Assembly: GCF_016798225.1 (NCBI RefSeq)
Contig: NZ_JAEUYX010000004.1
Location: 1 to 64,000 of the forward strand
Direction: 5' to 3'
From: Anaerococcus sp. mt242
GTDB lineage: Bacteria; Bacillota; Clostridia; Tissierellales; Peptoniphilaceae
Length of the DNA: 64,000 nucleotides
Positions 25,455 to 33,648 of the stretch are shown here, piece by piece. Made by a program: the position numbers and the translations under genes. Position 1 is the stretch's first letter; each line of letters opens with the position of its first letter. Under the pieces are notes generated by a model. It searched no databases. It worked only from the letters and a program-made list of their open reading frames with translations, and was not told the DNA's origin.

Positions 25455-26452
25455 AAATTAAGTACCTTTTCGTAACACTCCACCAGACGTTTGCCGGTGT
25501 TTTCTATAGATTTTTCGGCAGCTTTTTTATAGCCCTCTTCTTTTAATGATGGTAATTGTCCCTCTAGTATTCCTTTTATTTTTGTTTCAAAATCATCAAT
25601 TGAAGACCCCTTATAAATATTTTTGCCATCTACATAATCATTTTCAAATATTTCTATATCACGAATTAGAATGTCTGCCTTACAAGCTAGGGCTTCTAAA
25701 AGCACTATTCCTTCTGTCTCTTCGTGGGTTAAAAATACATATAAGTCTGATCCGCTGTAAGCTTCTCTAAGGTCAGTACTTGAAATATAGCCTGGAAAAT
25801 GTAGATTTGAAGGGACTTTTTCAATTAATTTTTTAATTTCTGCTGGCATTACTGCATGATTTAGCTTACCGAACCAGACAAATTCGTATTCTGGCATCTT
25901 CTTAGCTAAGTAAACAAAATCATCAATACCCTTTCTTTTAATAGGCAAACCTACTGATATTATAGATTTTTTACTCTTATCTAAGCCATACTTATCATAA
26001 AAATTGTCCCTATCAAAATCCCTATCTTGCCAAAAATCTAAGTCAATCCCATTTGAAACGACTTCAATAGGTCTTTTTAGATCATAGGATTCTAAAATTT
26101 CCTTAGAATAATCAGTAGGGGTTAAAATCAAATCTCCTTTGTTGTAGCAATATTCTAGCCATTTTTTAAAGGCGGGGGCAATTTGATTTGAAAAGGTAAA
26201 AGAATTTTTAAAGTCTTCCTTTGTAGAGTGGGCATGATAGATTACCTTTTTCCCCTTTCTTTTTGCTTTTTCTGCAAAGCTCACAGATTTTGGAAAAACT
26301 GTATTTATGTGGACAATATCAAAATCTTCCTTCTCATTTAGGGTAAAATTGCAATCCACAAGTGATAAGGCCTTGATTTGGTGGTCAATTGCCTTGCCTA
26401 CTCCACTTTCTTTAACTGTATCATAATCTTTTGTATATAAAAGAACTTTCAT
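25451..26452 (-). CDS. GT4 glycosyltransferase, probable diglucosyl-diacylglycerol synthase
   Basis: A 333-residue retaining glycosyltransferase of family GT4. The start MKVLLYTKDYDTVKESGVGKAIDHQIKAL resembles the glucosyl-diacylglycerol glucosyltransferases (Acholeplasma alDGS, streptococcal LafB type), which add the second glucose to make the glycolipid anchor of lipoteichoic acid. The donor-site motif LTHEETEGIVLLEALA has the E(x7)E spacing. The ATG is chosen over an upstream TTG. The gene overlaps the preceding glycosyltransferase by about 30 bases. Membrane association would be peripheral. Confidence 0.82.
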   Translation of the reverse strand: MKVLLYTKDYDTVKESGVGKAIDHQIKALSLVDCNFTLNEKEDFDIVHINTVFPKSVSFAEKAKRKGKKVIYHAHSTKEDFKNSFTFSNQIAPAFKKWLEYCYNKGDLILTPTDYSKEILESYDLKRPIEVVSNGIDLDFWQDRDFDRDNFYDKYGLDKSKKSIISVGLPIKRKGIDDFVYLAKKMPEYEFVWFGKLNHAVMPAEIKKLIEKVPSNLHFPGYISSTDLREAYSGSDLYVFLTHEETEGIVLLEALACKADILIRDIEIFENDYVDGKNIYKGSSIDDFETKIKGILEGQLPSLKEEGYKKAAEKSIENTGKRLVECYEKVLNL

Positions 26453-27581
26453 AATCAAACTCGTTTATTGCTTTCTCATATAAATTTTCACACTTGCGAC
26501 CAAAACTTTCTACAGAGAAATTATCTAAAGCATATTTTCTAGCATTTGCTGATAATTCTTTTTGGTAGTCTGGATCTTCTAAAACTTTATAAATATATTC
26601 TTTGTATTCATCAAAATTATTAAATCTAAATCCATTAAAGCCATTTTTTAAAACACCATCTAGGGACTCATCATCACGGCAAACGGCAACTAAACCATTT
26701 GAAAGTGCTTCATAATAAGTAAGTCCTTGGGTTTCTGAAGTGGATGATGTAGTAAATATATCTGCTGCTTGGTAATATTTATTTACCTCACTTGGATCAA
26801 CCATGCCCACAAAATGAGCATTTGCCTTTATTTTTTCATTATAAGCTATAAGCTTATCATTGTGAGGGCCACCACCTACTATAAAAAATTCAATATTAGG
26901 ATCATCTAGCCTATGGTAAAAATCTATCAATTCCTCAATATTTTTCTCCTCGCCCAAACGTCCTAGATATAATAATATTTTTTTATCCTTTGGTATATCA
27001 AGCTCATCCCTTAAATCCTCATCATATAATTTTCCAATATGGACTCCGGTTGGAATTACTGCAATTTTTTCTCTATCTATATTATAAGACTCTAAAATAT
27101 TTGCAGTTTTTTCAGTAGGGGCAATCATATAATCGCACATATCTGAAAAGTTTTTGCTAAAGGCTGCCACAATTTTTACACCTGCGCGTTTATTTTTTGT
27201 AAAATAGTGGGTGTAATCTTCATACACTGTATGATAGGTGTGGACAAGGGGGATATTTAAAATTTTTGCCAAAGTTTTTCCCATTACAAATGTAGAAAAC
27301 TCACATTGGCTGTGAACAATGTCTGGCTCCCATTTTCTGATATTTCTTAAATGAGTTTTGGCCAAAATATTTGTAATACGAGCTTCTGGATATATTCTTT
27401 TTGCAGAAAGAGATCCTATGTAGTACACTTCCTCAGTTTGATAACTAGAAATGGTGTTTGAAAGTGTTAAGACTCTTACTTCGTGACCTTGACTTTCTAA
27501 ATAATTTTTTAAATTTAATACTGATCTAACTACCCCGTTTACAACAGGATAGTACCAATCGCTTGTTATAAGTATTTTCAT
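26421..27581 (-). CDS. GT4 glycosyltransferase, probable diacylglycerol glucosyltransferase
   Basis: A 386-residue GT4 enzyme. MKILITSDWYYPVVNGVVRSVLNLKNYLESQGHEVRVLT and VHSQCEFSTFVMGKTLAKILNIPLVHTYHTVYEDY match the 1,2-diacylglycerol 3-glucosyltransferases (alMGS/LafA type). The C-terminal donor site has TSSTSETQGLTYYEALS. Together with the next gene it should build mono- and then diglucosyl diacylglycerol on the inner membrane face. It is the first gene of the three-gene operon. Confidence 0.85.
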   Translation of the reverse strand: MKILITSDWYYPVVNGVVRSVLNLKNYLESQGHEVRVLTLSNTISSYQTEEVYYIGSLSAKRIYPEARITNILAKTHLRNIRKWEPDIVHSQCEFSTFVMGKTLAKILNIPLVHTYHTVYEDYTHYFTKNKRAGVKIVAAFSKNFSDMCDYMIAPTEKTANILESYNIDREKIAVIPTGVHIGKLYDEDLRDELDIPKDKKILLYLGRLGEEKNIEELIDFYHRLDDPNIEFFIVGGGPHNDKLIAYNEKIKANAHFVGMVDPSEVNKYYQAADIFTTSSTSETQGLTYYEALSNGLVAVCRDDESLDGVLKNGFNGFRFNNFDEYKEYIYKVLEDPDYQKELSANARKYALDNFSVESFGRKCENLYEKAINEFDYESSFIYKRL

Positions 27582-27681
27582 AAATTCCTCTCATATTACT
27601 ATATTAGCTATTGATCCTTTTTACAATTCATCTTTAATTATCAATTTATTTTAGTATAGTTTATTTGAAATGAGGTGAAAA

Positions 27682-28032
27682 ATGGGACCCCTAATTGCAA
27701 CTGACATCATGCTTTTAATATTTAGTATTTATATAGGAATATTTTTTAGGCAATTTCATAGTGGCTATCCAGAAATGAAAGTAGGTTTTCACTTATGGGA
27801 AGTTTGCTATAATCAGGATACTTGGGAATACGGCAACAAATTTGCAGGCAATCTTTCAATTATCCTAGGCATATTATTTTTTGGAATTATTTATCCTATT
27901 TGCCTATATCTTAAGCTTGAAAGATCCTATATGACAGGCCTTATAATTATATTAACAATCCTTTTTCTTTTGCTATTATTTCTTATAGTGAAAATAAGGA
28001 TGCGCAAAAAATTTAATCTAAAAGATAAATAA
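27682..28032 (+). CDS. SdpI-like membrane protein
   Basis: A 116-residue protein with three hydrophobic segments (about 4-22, 54-75, 85-105). The stretch YNQDTWEYGNKFAGNLSIILGI resembles the W..AN.F.G signature of the SdpI/YhfL family, members of which include the immunity protein against the SDP toxin. No toxin gene is nearby, so immunity is not claimed. It is a lone gene with GAGGTG five bases before its ATG and its own terminator. Confidence 0.65.
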   Translation: MGPLIATDIMLLIFSIYIGIFFRQFHSGYPEMKVGFHLWEVCYNQDTWEYGNKFAGNLSIILGILFFGIIYPICLYLKLERSYMTGLIIILTILFLLLLFLIVKIRMRKKFNLKDK

Positions 28033-28060
28033 GACGGTGCTCATACTGTCTTATTTTTTT
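28031..28060 (+). terminator. Terminator after the SdpI-like gene
   Basis: AAGACGGT pairs with ACTGTCTT (one G-T pair), followed by TATTTTTTT on the plus strand. It overlaps the end of the convergent permease gene. Confidence 0.8.
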
Positions 28061-29640
28061 ATCCTAAAAGTATTTTTGCCATAAATTTTAACTAGTGTAT
28101 GAAAAATAATTATTAAAATAAGCATTATAGTGCTTACAATAATTAAAGTTAATTGTCCCTTAGATGTTTTTCCAATAATCAATGGAATAAAAATTACATT
28201 TGCATAATTTAATATATTGTATAAAACTTTGTAGCCATGTCCAACATTAGCAGCCTCAAAGTTAAAGGGTTGGAAAATATAGTAGATAAATAATTCAAAG
28301 GCCATATAAAATAAAAAACTTGCTAGCACAAAAATCTCACATACAATTAAATTTTTAATGCCTAGTGCTGGGAAAAGTATAAAAGCTAAAGCATTTATCA
28401 AAATCCCCGATAAAAGGCCAATTAAATTTATCTTTAATAAAGATTTATACCTAAGCTTATACATGGCAAAAATTGCCTCTTCCTCCTTATAAAACCCATA
28501 TTGGAGCAAGGACCTATCGCAGTTTAAAAACATAGCCCTGCTAGAATTTGGATTGTTAAAAAGTATCGATACAAATATTGATTGAGTTAATAGCAAAATA
28601 TTTTCCATAGCAAAGTTAGATTCACCAAATTTATACTTTGTAAATCCTAGGGCAAGGGCAGCTATAGCAAAGATAATACCAGCTTTTTTTAAAATTGGTT
28701 TGCCAAGAAGTCTCTTGTGCCTTGTAAAAAATAAATTGTTTAAAAGTTCATAGCCACTTCCATTTTCTTTTTTACCAGCTTCTATGTCAGTATCTTTTAA
28801 GGCCAAGCTATCATTGGCAATTTGATCAAAATCTAGACTTATATTAACTTCTTCGTCCTTTGCATCCTCTAATACCTTGCCATAGTCATCTAATTTTAAT
28901 AGATATTTCATTGCAAAAATAGATCCTATAAGGCTAATTACAAATATTACCAGCAATATAAGAGTGTTATAAGTCTTTACATTCATAAGGATTACAAAAA
29001 GAATTATAAAGGATAGGATGTTTACCCACCACTTATCCGCATAAATTTCCTTTTGATTATTTGAAATCCTTAGTGTAAAGGTGTTTGAAATTATTCTTAC
29101 AAATGCAAGGATAAAGCTTAGTAAAAATCCATTTTTGAGACCTAGAAATATCGCAAAAGCAAAGGCTCTTCCAAATCCTATCCTAAGGGGGTCAAAAACT
29201 CCTCTGATTAATCCACTTTCTTTAGGTGCCAATCTGTACTGATTATTTAGATTACGCATATCAACCTTATTTCCCGCAATGCTGTTTGAATTTATGGCAG
29301 CACTTAGGTAAAAGGCTAAAAATGATAGGTTTGAGAGGGATAGGTCGACAAATTGATTAGTCCCTAGTCCATCAAATTGTCCTGGAGTTTTTATAAGCCA
29401 AAGGATAAATCCCACAAAAGCCAAAGCCATAAAGTAAGCAACAACGCTTTTTAAAATCTGACCCAGAACAGAAAATATGGGCCCTAGGGCATAGACAAGT
29501 TTTTTTAATCCATAGGCCCTATATTTTTCTCCTGTATATTTGCCAATTATTGGTAGATGATGGAAAAAATAAATAATTTGGTTGATATTTTTGGCCAGAT
29601 TTGCGTTTTCTATAATCCTATATTTTTTGTAATATTCCAT
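28051..29640 (-). CDS. ABC exporter membrane protein
   Basis: A 529-residue protein with about twelve hydrophobic segments and a charged central loop (about 255-300). It begins MEYYKKYRIIENANLAKN after AAGGAGG; a longer frame upstream overlaps the ATPase gene and is not used. It fits the large putative ABC-exporter permeases of Clostridia encoded beside a short ATPase. The transported substrate is unknown. It starts right after the ATPase stop. Confidence 0.75.
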   Translation of the reverse strand: MEYYKKYRIIENANLAKNINQIIYFFHHLPIIGKYTGEKYRAYGLKKLVYALGPIFSVLGQILKSVVAYFMALAFVGFILWLIKTPGQFDGLGTNQFVDLSLSNLSFLAFYLSAAINSNSIAGNKVDMRNLNNQYRLAPKESGLIRGVFDPLRIGFGRAFAFAIFLGLKNGFLLSFILAFVRIISNTFTLRISNNQKEIYADKWWVNILSFIILFVILMNVKTYNTLILLVIFVISLIGSIFAMKYLLKLDDYGKVLEDAKDEEVNISLDFDQIANDSLALKDTDIEAGKKENGSGYELLNNLFFTRHKRLLGKPILKKAGIIFAIAALALGFTKYKFGESNFAMENILLLTQSIFVSILFNNPNSSRAMFLNCDRSLLQYGFYKEEEAIFAMYKLRYKSLLKINLIGLLSGILINALAFILFPALGIKNLIVCEIFVLASFLFYMAFELFIYYIFQPFNFEAANVGHGYKVLYNILNYANVIFIPLIIGKTSKGQLTLIIVSTIMLILIIIFHTLVKIYGKNTFRIKK

Positions 29641-29641
29641 A

Positions 29642-30343
29642 CTAATCCTCCTTTTGGAGTAGGTCAATGACCCTATCTTCAAAATCAGGATTATTTTTTA
29701 TTTCCCTATCCACTTCCTCTATTTGACCCTTATGTAATAAAACTATCTCATCTGATATGTCCTTGGCTAGGTCTAAAATGTGGGTTGAAAATATTATAAT
29801 ATGATCATGTTTTATAGACTTTATGAGGTCTTTCATTTCTTTTTGAACAACTACATCTAGGGAATTAAGGGGCTCATCCATTAAAATAACTCTTGGTTTT
29901 AGTATAAGAAACATCATCATTTGAATCTTATTTCTCATCCCAGTCGAATATCCTTGGATAAGTCTATCCTTATCATCTTCATCAAATTTTACTAGGTCAA
30001 AATAATAATTAGGATCAAGGGACCCTGCAATTCTTTTTCTATTTACATCTATAAAAAAATTTATAAACTCCCTAGCAGTTAAAAATCTTGGTAACTCTGG
30101 CTCTGCTAGCATAAAGAATACATCCTTACTATCAAGATTTATTTTTTCGTCATTATCTATTAGATAAATCTCCCCACTATCTTTTTTAAGTTCTTTTGCA
30201 ATCAAAGAAAAAAGAGTAGTCTTTCCAGCTCCATTTCTTCCCAAAAGAGCATAGATAATCCCTTGGTCAAATGTAGCATCTAAATTTCTTAAGACACTCT
30301 TTTCTTCAAATTGTTTTGATAAGTTTTCGATTACTAATTTCAT
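29642..30343 (-). CDS. ABC transporter ATP-binding protein
   Basis: A 233-residue ABC ATPase. Walker A GRNGAGKTTLF, the signature GYSTGMRNKIQMMMF (an LSGG variant), Walker B VILMDEP and the H-loop STHILD are present. The start is set at the ATG after GGGAG, four codons inside the longest frame. It should drive the large permease encoded next. No regulator is attached. Confidence 0.87.
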   Translation of the reverse strand: MKLVIENLSKQFEEKSVLRNLDATFDQGIIYALLGRNGAGKTTLFSLIAKELKKDSGEIYLIDNDEKINLDSKDVFFMLAEPELPRFLTAREFINFFIDVNRKRIAGSLDPNYYFDLVKFDEDDKDRLIQGYSTGMRNKIQMMMFLILKPRVILMDEPLNSLDVVVQKEMKDLIKSIKHDHIIIFSTHILDLAKDISDEIVLLHKGQIEEVDREIKNNPDFEDRVIDLLQKED

Positions 30344-30460
30344 TTTTTCTCCCATCCCAAGATTATTTCACAATAAGGATATCAGAGAAAAATTATAATA
30401 TCTAGTTTTATTAATAGTATTTAATAACATTTTAAATATATTTAATAAATTAACGCTTTA

Positions 30461-31111
30461 TTATAGCCTTTTTATAGATGTAATTTCACTTGGTTCATCT
30501 ATAATTGCATTTGGATTTTCTGCCTCTAGCACATTACGATCTCTAAAGCCCCATGAACATCCTATGGTAAATATGCTAGCATTTCTCCCGCATCTCATAT
30601 CTACTTCACTATCGCCAAAGTATAAAATATCTGAAAATGGCACATCAAAATGGTTGGCGATAATCATAATGCCTTCTGGAGATGGCTTTCTTTTATAATC
30701 TTCCCTATAACCTAGGATGTAGTCAAAATATTTTTCGCCAAAAATAGATTTTAACACTCTATTACTGGTTTCATCTGGCTTATTAGAAAAAGCAGCTAAT
30801 ATTTCCCCATTTTCCTTTAACTTATCCAAGGACTCTTTGACTCCATCAAAGGGTTTGGTTAGATGTAGGGGATCGTTGTTGTAAGACTCGTTGTATCTAT
30901 TATAGATTTCTTCTTTTAATAGCTCATCTCCGGTAAATCCAACATAATTTAAAGTTTTATCCAACAAAACTCTGGGGCCATTGCCGACAAACTCTCTAGT
31001 TTTTTCTTTGGGAACTGATTTTAATCCGTATTTTTTGAAAGTTTCGTTTATATGAAAGTTTATTGAATCAATAGTATTTAAAAGTGTCCCGTCGATGTCA
31101 AATATATACAT
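30461..31111 (-). CDS. HAD-family hydrolase, phosphoglycolate phosphatase-like
   Basis: A 216-residue HAD phosphatase. Motif I is DIDGTLLNT with nucleophile D4 and acid D6. Motif II lies in AAFSNKP, motif III in YKRKPSPEG, and motif IV in YFGDSEVDMRCGRNA. A helical cap lies between motifs I and II, as in phosphoglycolate phosphatase and pyrophosphatase PpaX. The substrate cannot be fixed from sequence. It is monocistronic and divergent from pncB. Confidence 0.88.
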   Translation of the reverse strand: MYIFDIDGTLLNTIDSINFHINETFKKYGLKSVPKEKTREFVGNGPRVLLDKTLNYVGFTGDELLKEEIYNRYNESYNNDPLHLTKPFDGVKESLDKLKENGEILAAFSNKPDETSNRVLKSIFGEKYFDYILGYREDYKRKPSPEGIMIIANHFDVPFSDILYFGDSEVDMRCGRNASIFTIGCSWGFRDRNVLEAENPNAIIDEPSEITSIKRL

Positions 31112-31300
31112 TTTACCTCCTTTACAAAATTTAAGCTCTTAGTCTATCTTTACCCTAATAGAATAATATTTTAATAATATTTTGGATAAAGTATGAGAAA
31201 AGGGCATAATTATTGGTAAGAATAATTTTGCAAATGTTTGCAATTTTGTCCCATTGTATATACAATGAAAGAAGAAAAAGATTTTGAAAAGAGGGTTTTT

Positions 31301-32746
31301 ATGAGTAATGTAAGAAATTTATCCATGCTCAGTGATTTTTATGAATTTACCATGGCCAATGCATATTTTAACCATGGTATGAAGGATACAATTGCTGTTT
31401 TTGATGCATTTTATAGGACAAATCCTGATGAAGGAGGATATTCCATCTTTGCAGGTTTAAATGATGTGATTGATTTTATAGAAAATCTACATTTTACAGA
31501 AGATGATATAGCTTATCTAAAAGAAGTGGGAGATTTTTCAGATGGTTTCCTAGACTATCTTCGTGATTTTAAATTCACAGGTGATGTATGGGCCTTTCCT
31601 GAAGGATCAGTTATGTTTCCAAATGAGCCAATCATCACAGTTAAGGCACCAATTATAGAATGCTCTATAGTAGAAACTTACCTATTGCTTTCTATGAATT
31701 TTAATTCGCTGATAGCTACAAAAACAAGTAGAATAGTAAAAGCAGCTGGCGACAGGCTCGTAATGGAATTTGGTGCTCGCCGTGCCCAAGGTGCAGATGC
31801 TTCTCTAACAGGAGCTCGTGCTGCTTTTATAGCTGGCGCACCAGTATCAAGTAATACTCTTTCTGCAAAAACATATGGTTTTAAGCCATCTGGAACTATG
31901 GCCCATGCTTGGATTCAAGCCTTTGATAGTGAGTATGAAGCATTTAAAATTTATGCAGAAACTTATCCAGAAAATTGTACTCTACTAATTGATACCTACG
32001 ATACAATTAATAGTGGATTGCCAAATGCCATGCGTGTATTTAGAGAAGTTTTGGAACCAAAAGGGCTTACTGGTGGGGTAAGACTTGACTCTGGAGACCT
32101 TGCATACTTATCCAAAGAAATTAGAAAAATCCTAGATGATAATGGATTTACAGATACTAAAATCGTTGCAAGTAACTCACTAGACGAATTTAAAATCAAC
32201 TCCTTAACTGCCCAAGGAGCAAAAATCGATGCCTTTGGTATTGGTGAAAGACTTATAACTAGTAAATCTGATCCAGTTTTTGGTGGAGTTTATAAACTGG
32301 TAGGAATATACGAAGATGATGAATTAAAAGCTCGTATTAAAGTTTCTGAAAACGTAGAAAAAATTACAACACCAGGATTTAAAAAAGTTTACAGACTTTA
32401 TGATAAGGAAACTGGCAAGGCAGAAGCTGACTATATCACTCTTCGTGAAGAAGAAGTTGATGAAAGCAAACCACTAGTTATCTTTGATCCATTATTTACT
32501 TGGAAAATGAAAAAAATGGACAATTACGAAGCGCGTCTTATGCAAGTTCCTATTTTTGAAAACGGAAAATTAGTCTATGACCAACCATCTATAGAAGAAA
32601 TCCACGACTACTGCAAAAAAGAACTAGATAGTATATGGGATGAGGTAAAAAGATTTGACCAACCGCACAATTATTATGTAGACTTATCCCAAGACCTATG
32701 GAGTCTAAAGCAAAATCTAATTTTAGAGGCTAAAAGAGGATTATAG
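31301..32746 (+). CDS. pncB: Nicotinate phosphoribosyltransferase
   Basis: A 481-residue NAPRTase. It converts nicotinate and PRPP to nicotinate mononucleotide for NAD salvage. DFYEFTMANAYF near the start, FGARRAQGADASLTGARAAFIAG, the substrate region YGFKPSGTMAHAWIQAF and the phosphate-binding TGGVRLDSGDLAYLSKEIR are characteristic. The ATG after GAGGG is chosen over an upstream ATG that adds 21 unrelated residues. It is a single gene, ended by a bidirectional terminator shared with the glycan locus. Confidence 0.95.
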   Translation: MSNVRNLSMLSDFYEFTMANAYFNHGMKDTIAVFDAFYRTNPDEGGYSIFAGLNDVIDFIENLHFTEDDIAYLKEVGDFSDGFLDYLRDFKFTGDVWAFPEGSVMFPNEPIITVKAPIIECSIVETYLLLSMNFNSLIATKTSRIVKAAGDRLVMEFGARRAQGADASLTGARAAFIAGAPVSSNTLSAKTYGFKPSGTMAHAWIQAFDSEYEAFKIYAETYPENCTLLIDTYDTINSGLPNAMRVFREVLEPKGLTGGVRLDSGDLAYLSKEIRKILDDNGFTDTKIVASNSLDEFKINSLTAQGAKIDAFGIGERLITSKSDPVFGGVYKLVGIYEDDELKARIKVSENVEKITTPGFKKVYRLYDKETGKAEADYITLREEEVDESKPLVIFDPLFTWKMKKMDNYEARLMQVPIFENGKLVYDQPSIEEIHDYCKKELDSIWDEVKRFDQPHNYYVDLSQDLWSLKQNLILEAKRGL

Positions 32747-32763
32747 ATAAATATTTTTTATAG

Positions 32764-32794
32764 AAAAAGGAGACTAGCTAAAAGTCTCCTTTTT
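32764..32794. terminator. Bidirectional terminator
   Basis: AAAAAGGAGACT and AGTCTCCTTTTT form a 12-bp stem with T runs on both sides. It ends pncB and the left-hand unit of the glycan locus. Confidence 0.9.
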
Positions 32795-33647
32795 CATATT
32801 CTTCTTTAGCAAGTATATAGCCACCTATAAGTCCTGCTTCATTTCCTAAATTTGGGAATACTATATATTCTTCACTACTTGGTAAAATCAAATACTCTCC
32901 TTTGATTTTATCAAATTCCTCTCTAATTTTTTCTATCATACCATCCTTATTTGCAACTCCTCCACCGATTATTATTATATGAGGTCTTAAAATTGCAGTA
33001 TAAGTATATAAAACTTTAGCAATATATCTTGCTGTTATTAAAAAAGCAGGATGATCAATATCTAACTCTTCACCCTTGCTACCCGCTCGTTTTTCAATAG
33101 CAGGACCTGAACAGAGTCCTTCAAAACAGGAATCGTGATAGTCACAAACGCTTTTAAAGTTATCATCAATTTCTCTTGATATTTCAATATGTCCCATTTC
33201 TGGATGAGAAAAGCCTTCGACTATCATTCCATCAACTATAAATGATCCACCTATGCCTGTTCCAATTGTTAAATACAAAGAACTCTTCTTATTTCTAGCA
33301 GCTCCTAAGAAAAATTCTCCTATCCCAGATGCTCCAACATCTGTAGTAAGTCTGATTGGGATATCCAAATTATTCTTTAAAGTTCCTATCAAGTCAAAGT
33401 TTCTCCAAAGTTTTTTTGGTGTTGATAAAATGTAACCATAACTTTTAGAATCTTTATCCAAATCAATAGGTCCAAAAGCTCCTACTCCTATAGATTTTAT
33501 CTTCTCTGTTTTAAAAAAATCGCTTACTTGTTCTAAATTTCTATTTGGATCTTCTGTTTTTATCCTTATTTCTTTTATTATTTTTCCATTCTCATCAAAT
33601 ATGGCGCACCTAATTTTTGTACCACCTAATTCTATTGAACCATACAT
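32778..33647 (-). CDS. ROK sugar kinase, fructo-/mannokinase type
   Basis: A 289-residue ROK kinase. The ATP loop is IELGGTKIRCAIFDENG, and the substrate region has TIGTGIGG and HPEMGHIEI. The zinc-binding signature CDYHDSCFEGLCSGPAIEKR matches the fructokinase/mannokinase subgroup (Bacillus GmuE/YdhR type), which suggests that it phosphorylates free mannose released from glycans. The nearby ManA would then give fructose-6-phosphate. It lies one base after the GH92 gene, last in its operon. Substrate assignment is inferred. Confidence 0.85.
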   Translation of the reverse strand: MYGSIELGGTKIRCAIFDENGKIIKEIRIKTEDPNRNLEQVSDFFKTEKIKSIGVGAFGPIDLDKDSKSYGYILSTPKKLWRNFDLIGTLKNNLDIPIRLTTDVGASGIGEFFLGAARNKKSSLYLTIGTGIGGSFIVDGMIVEGFSHPEMGHIEISREIDDNFKSVCDYHDSCFEGLCSGPAIEKRAGSKGEELDIDHPAFLITARYIAKVLYTYTAILRPHIIIIGGGVANKDGMIEKIREEFDKIKGEYLILPSSEEYIVFPNLGNEAGLIGGYILAKEEYEKGDF

Positions 33648-33648
33648 A

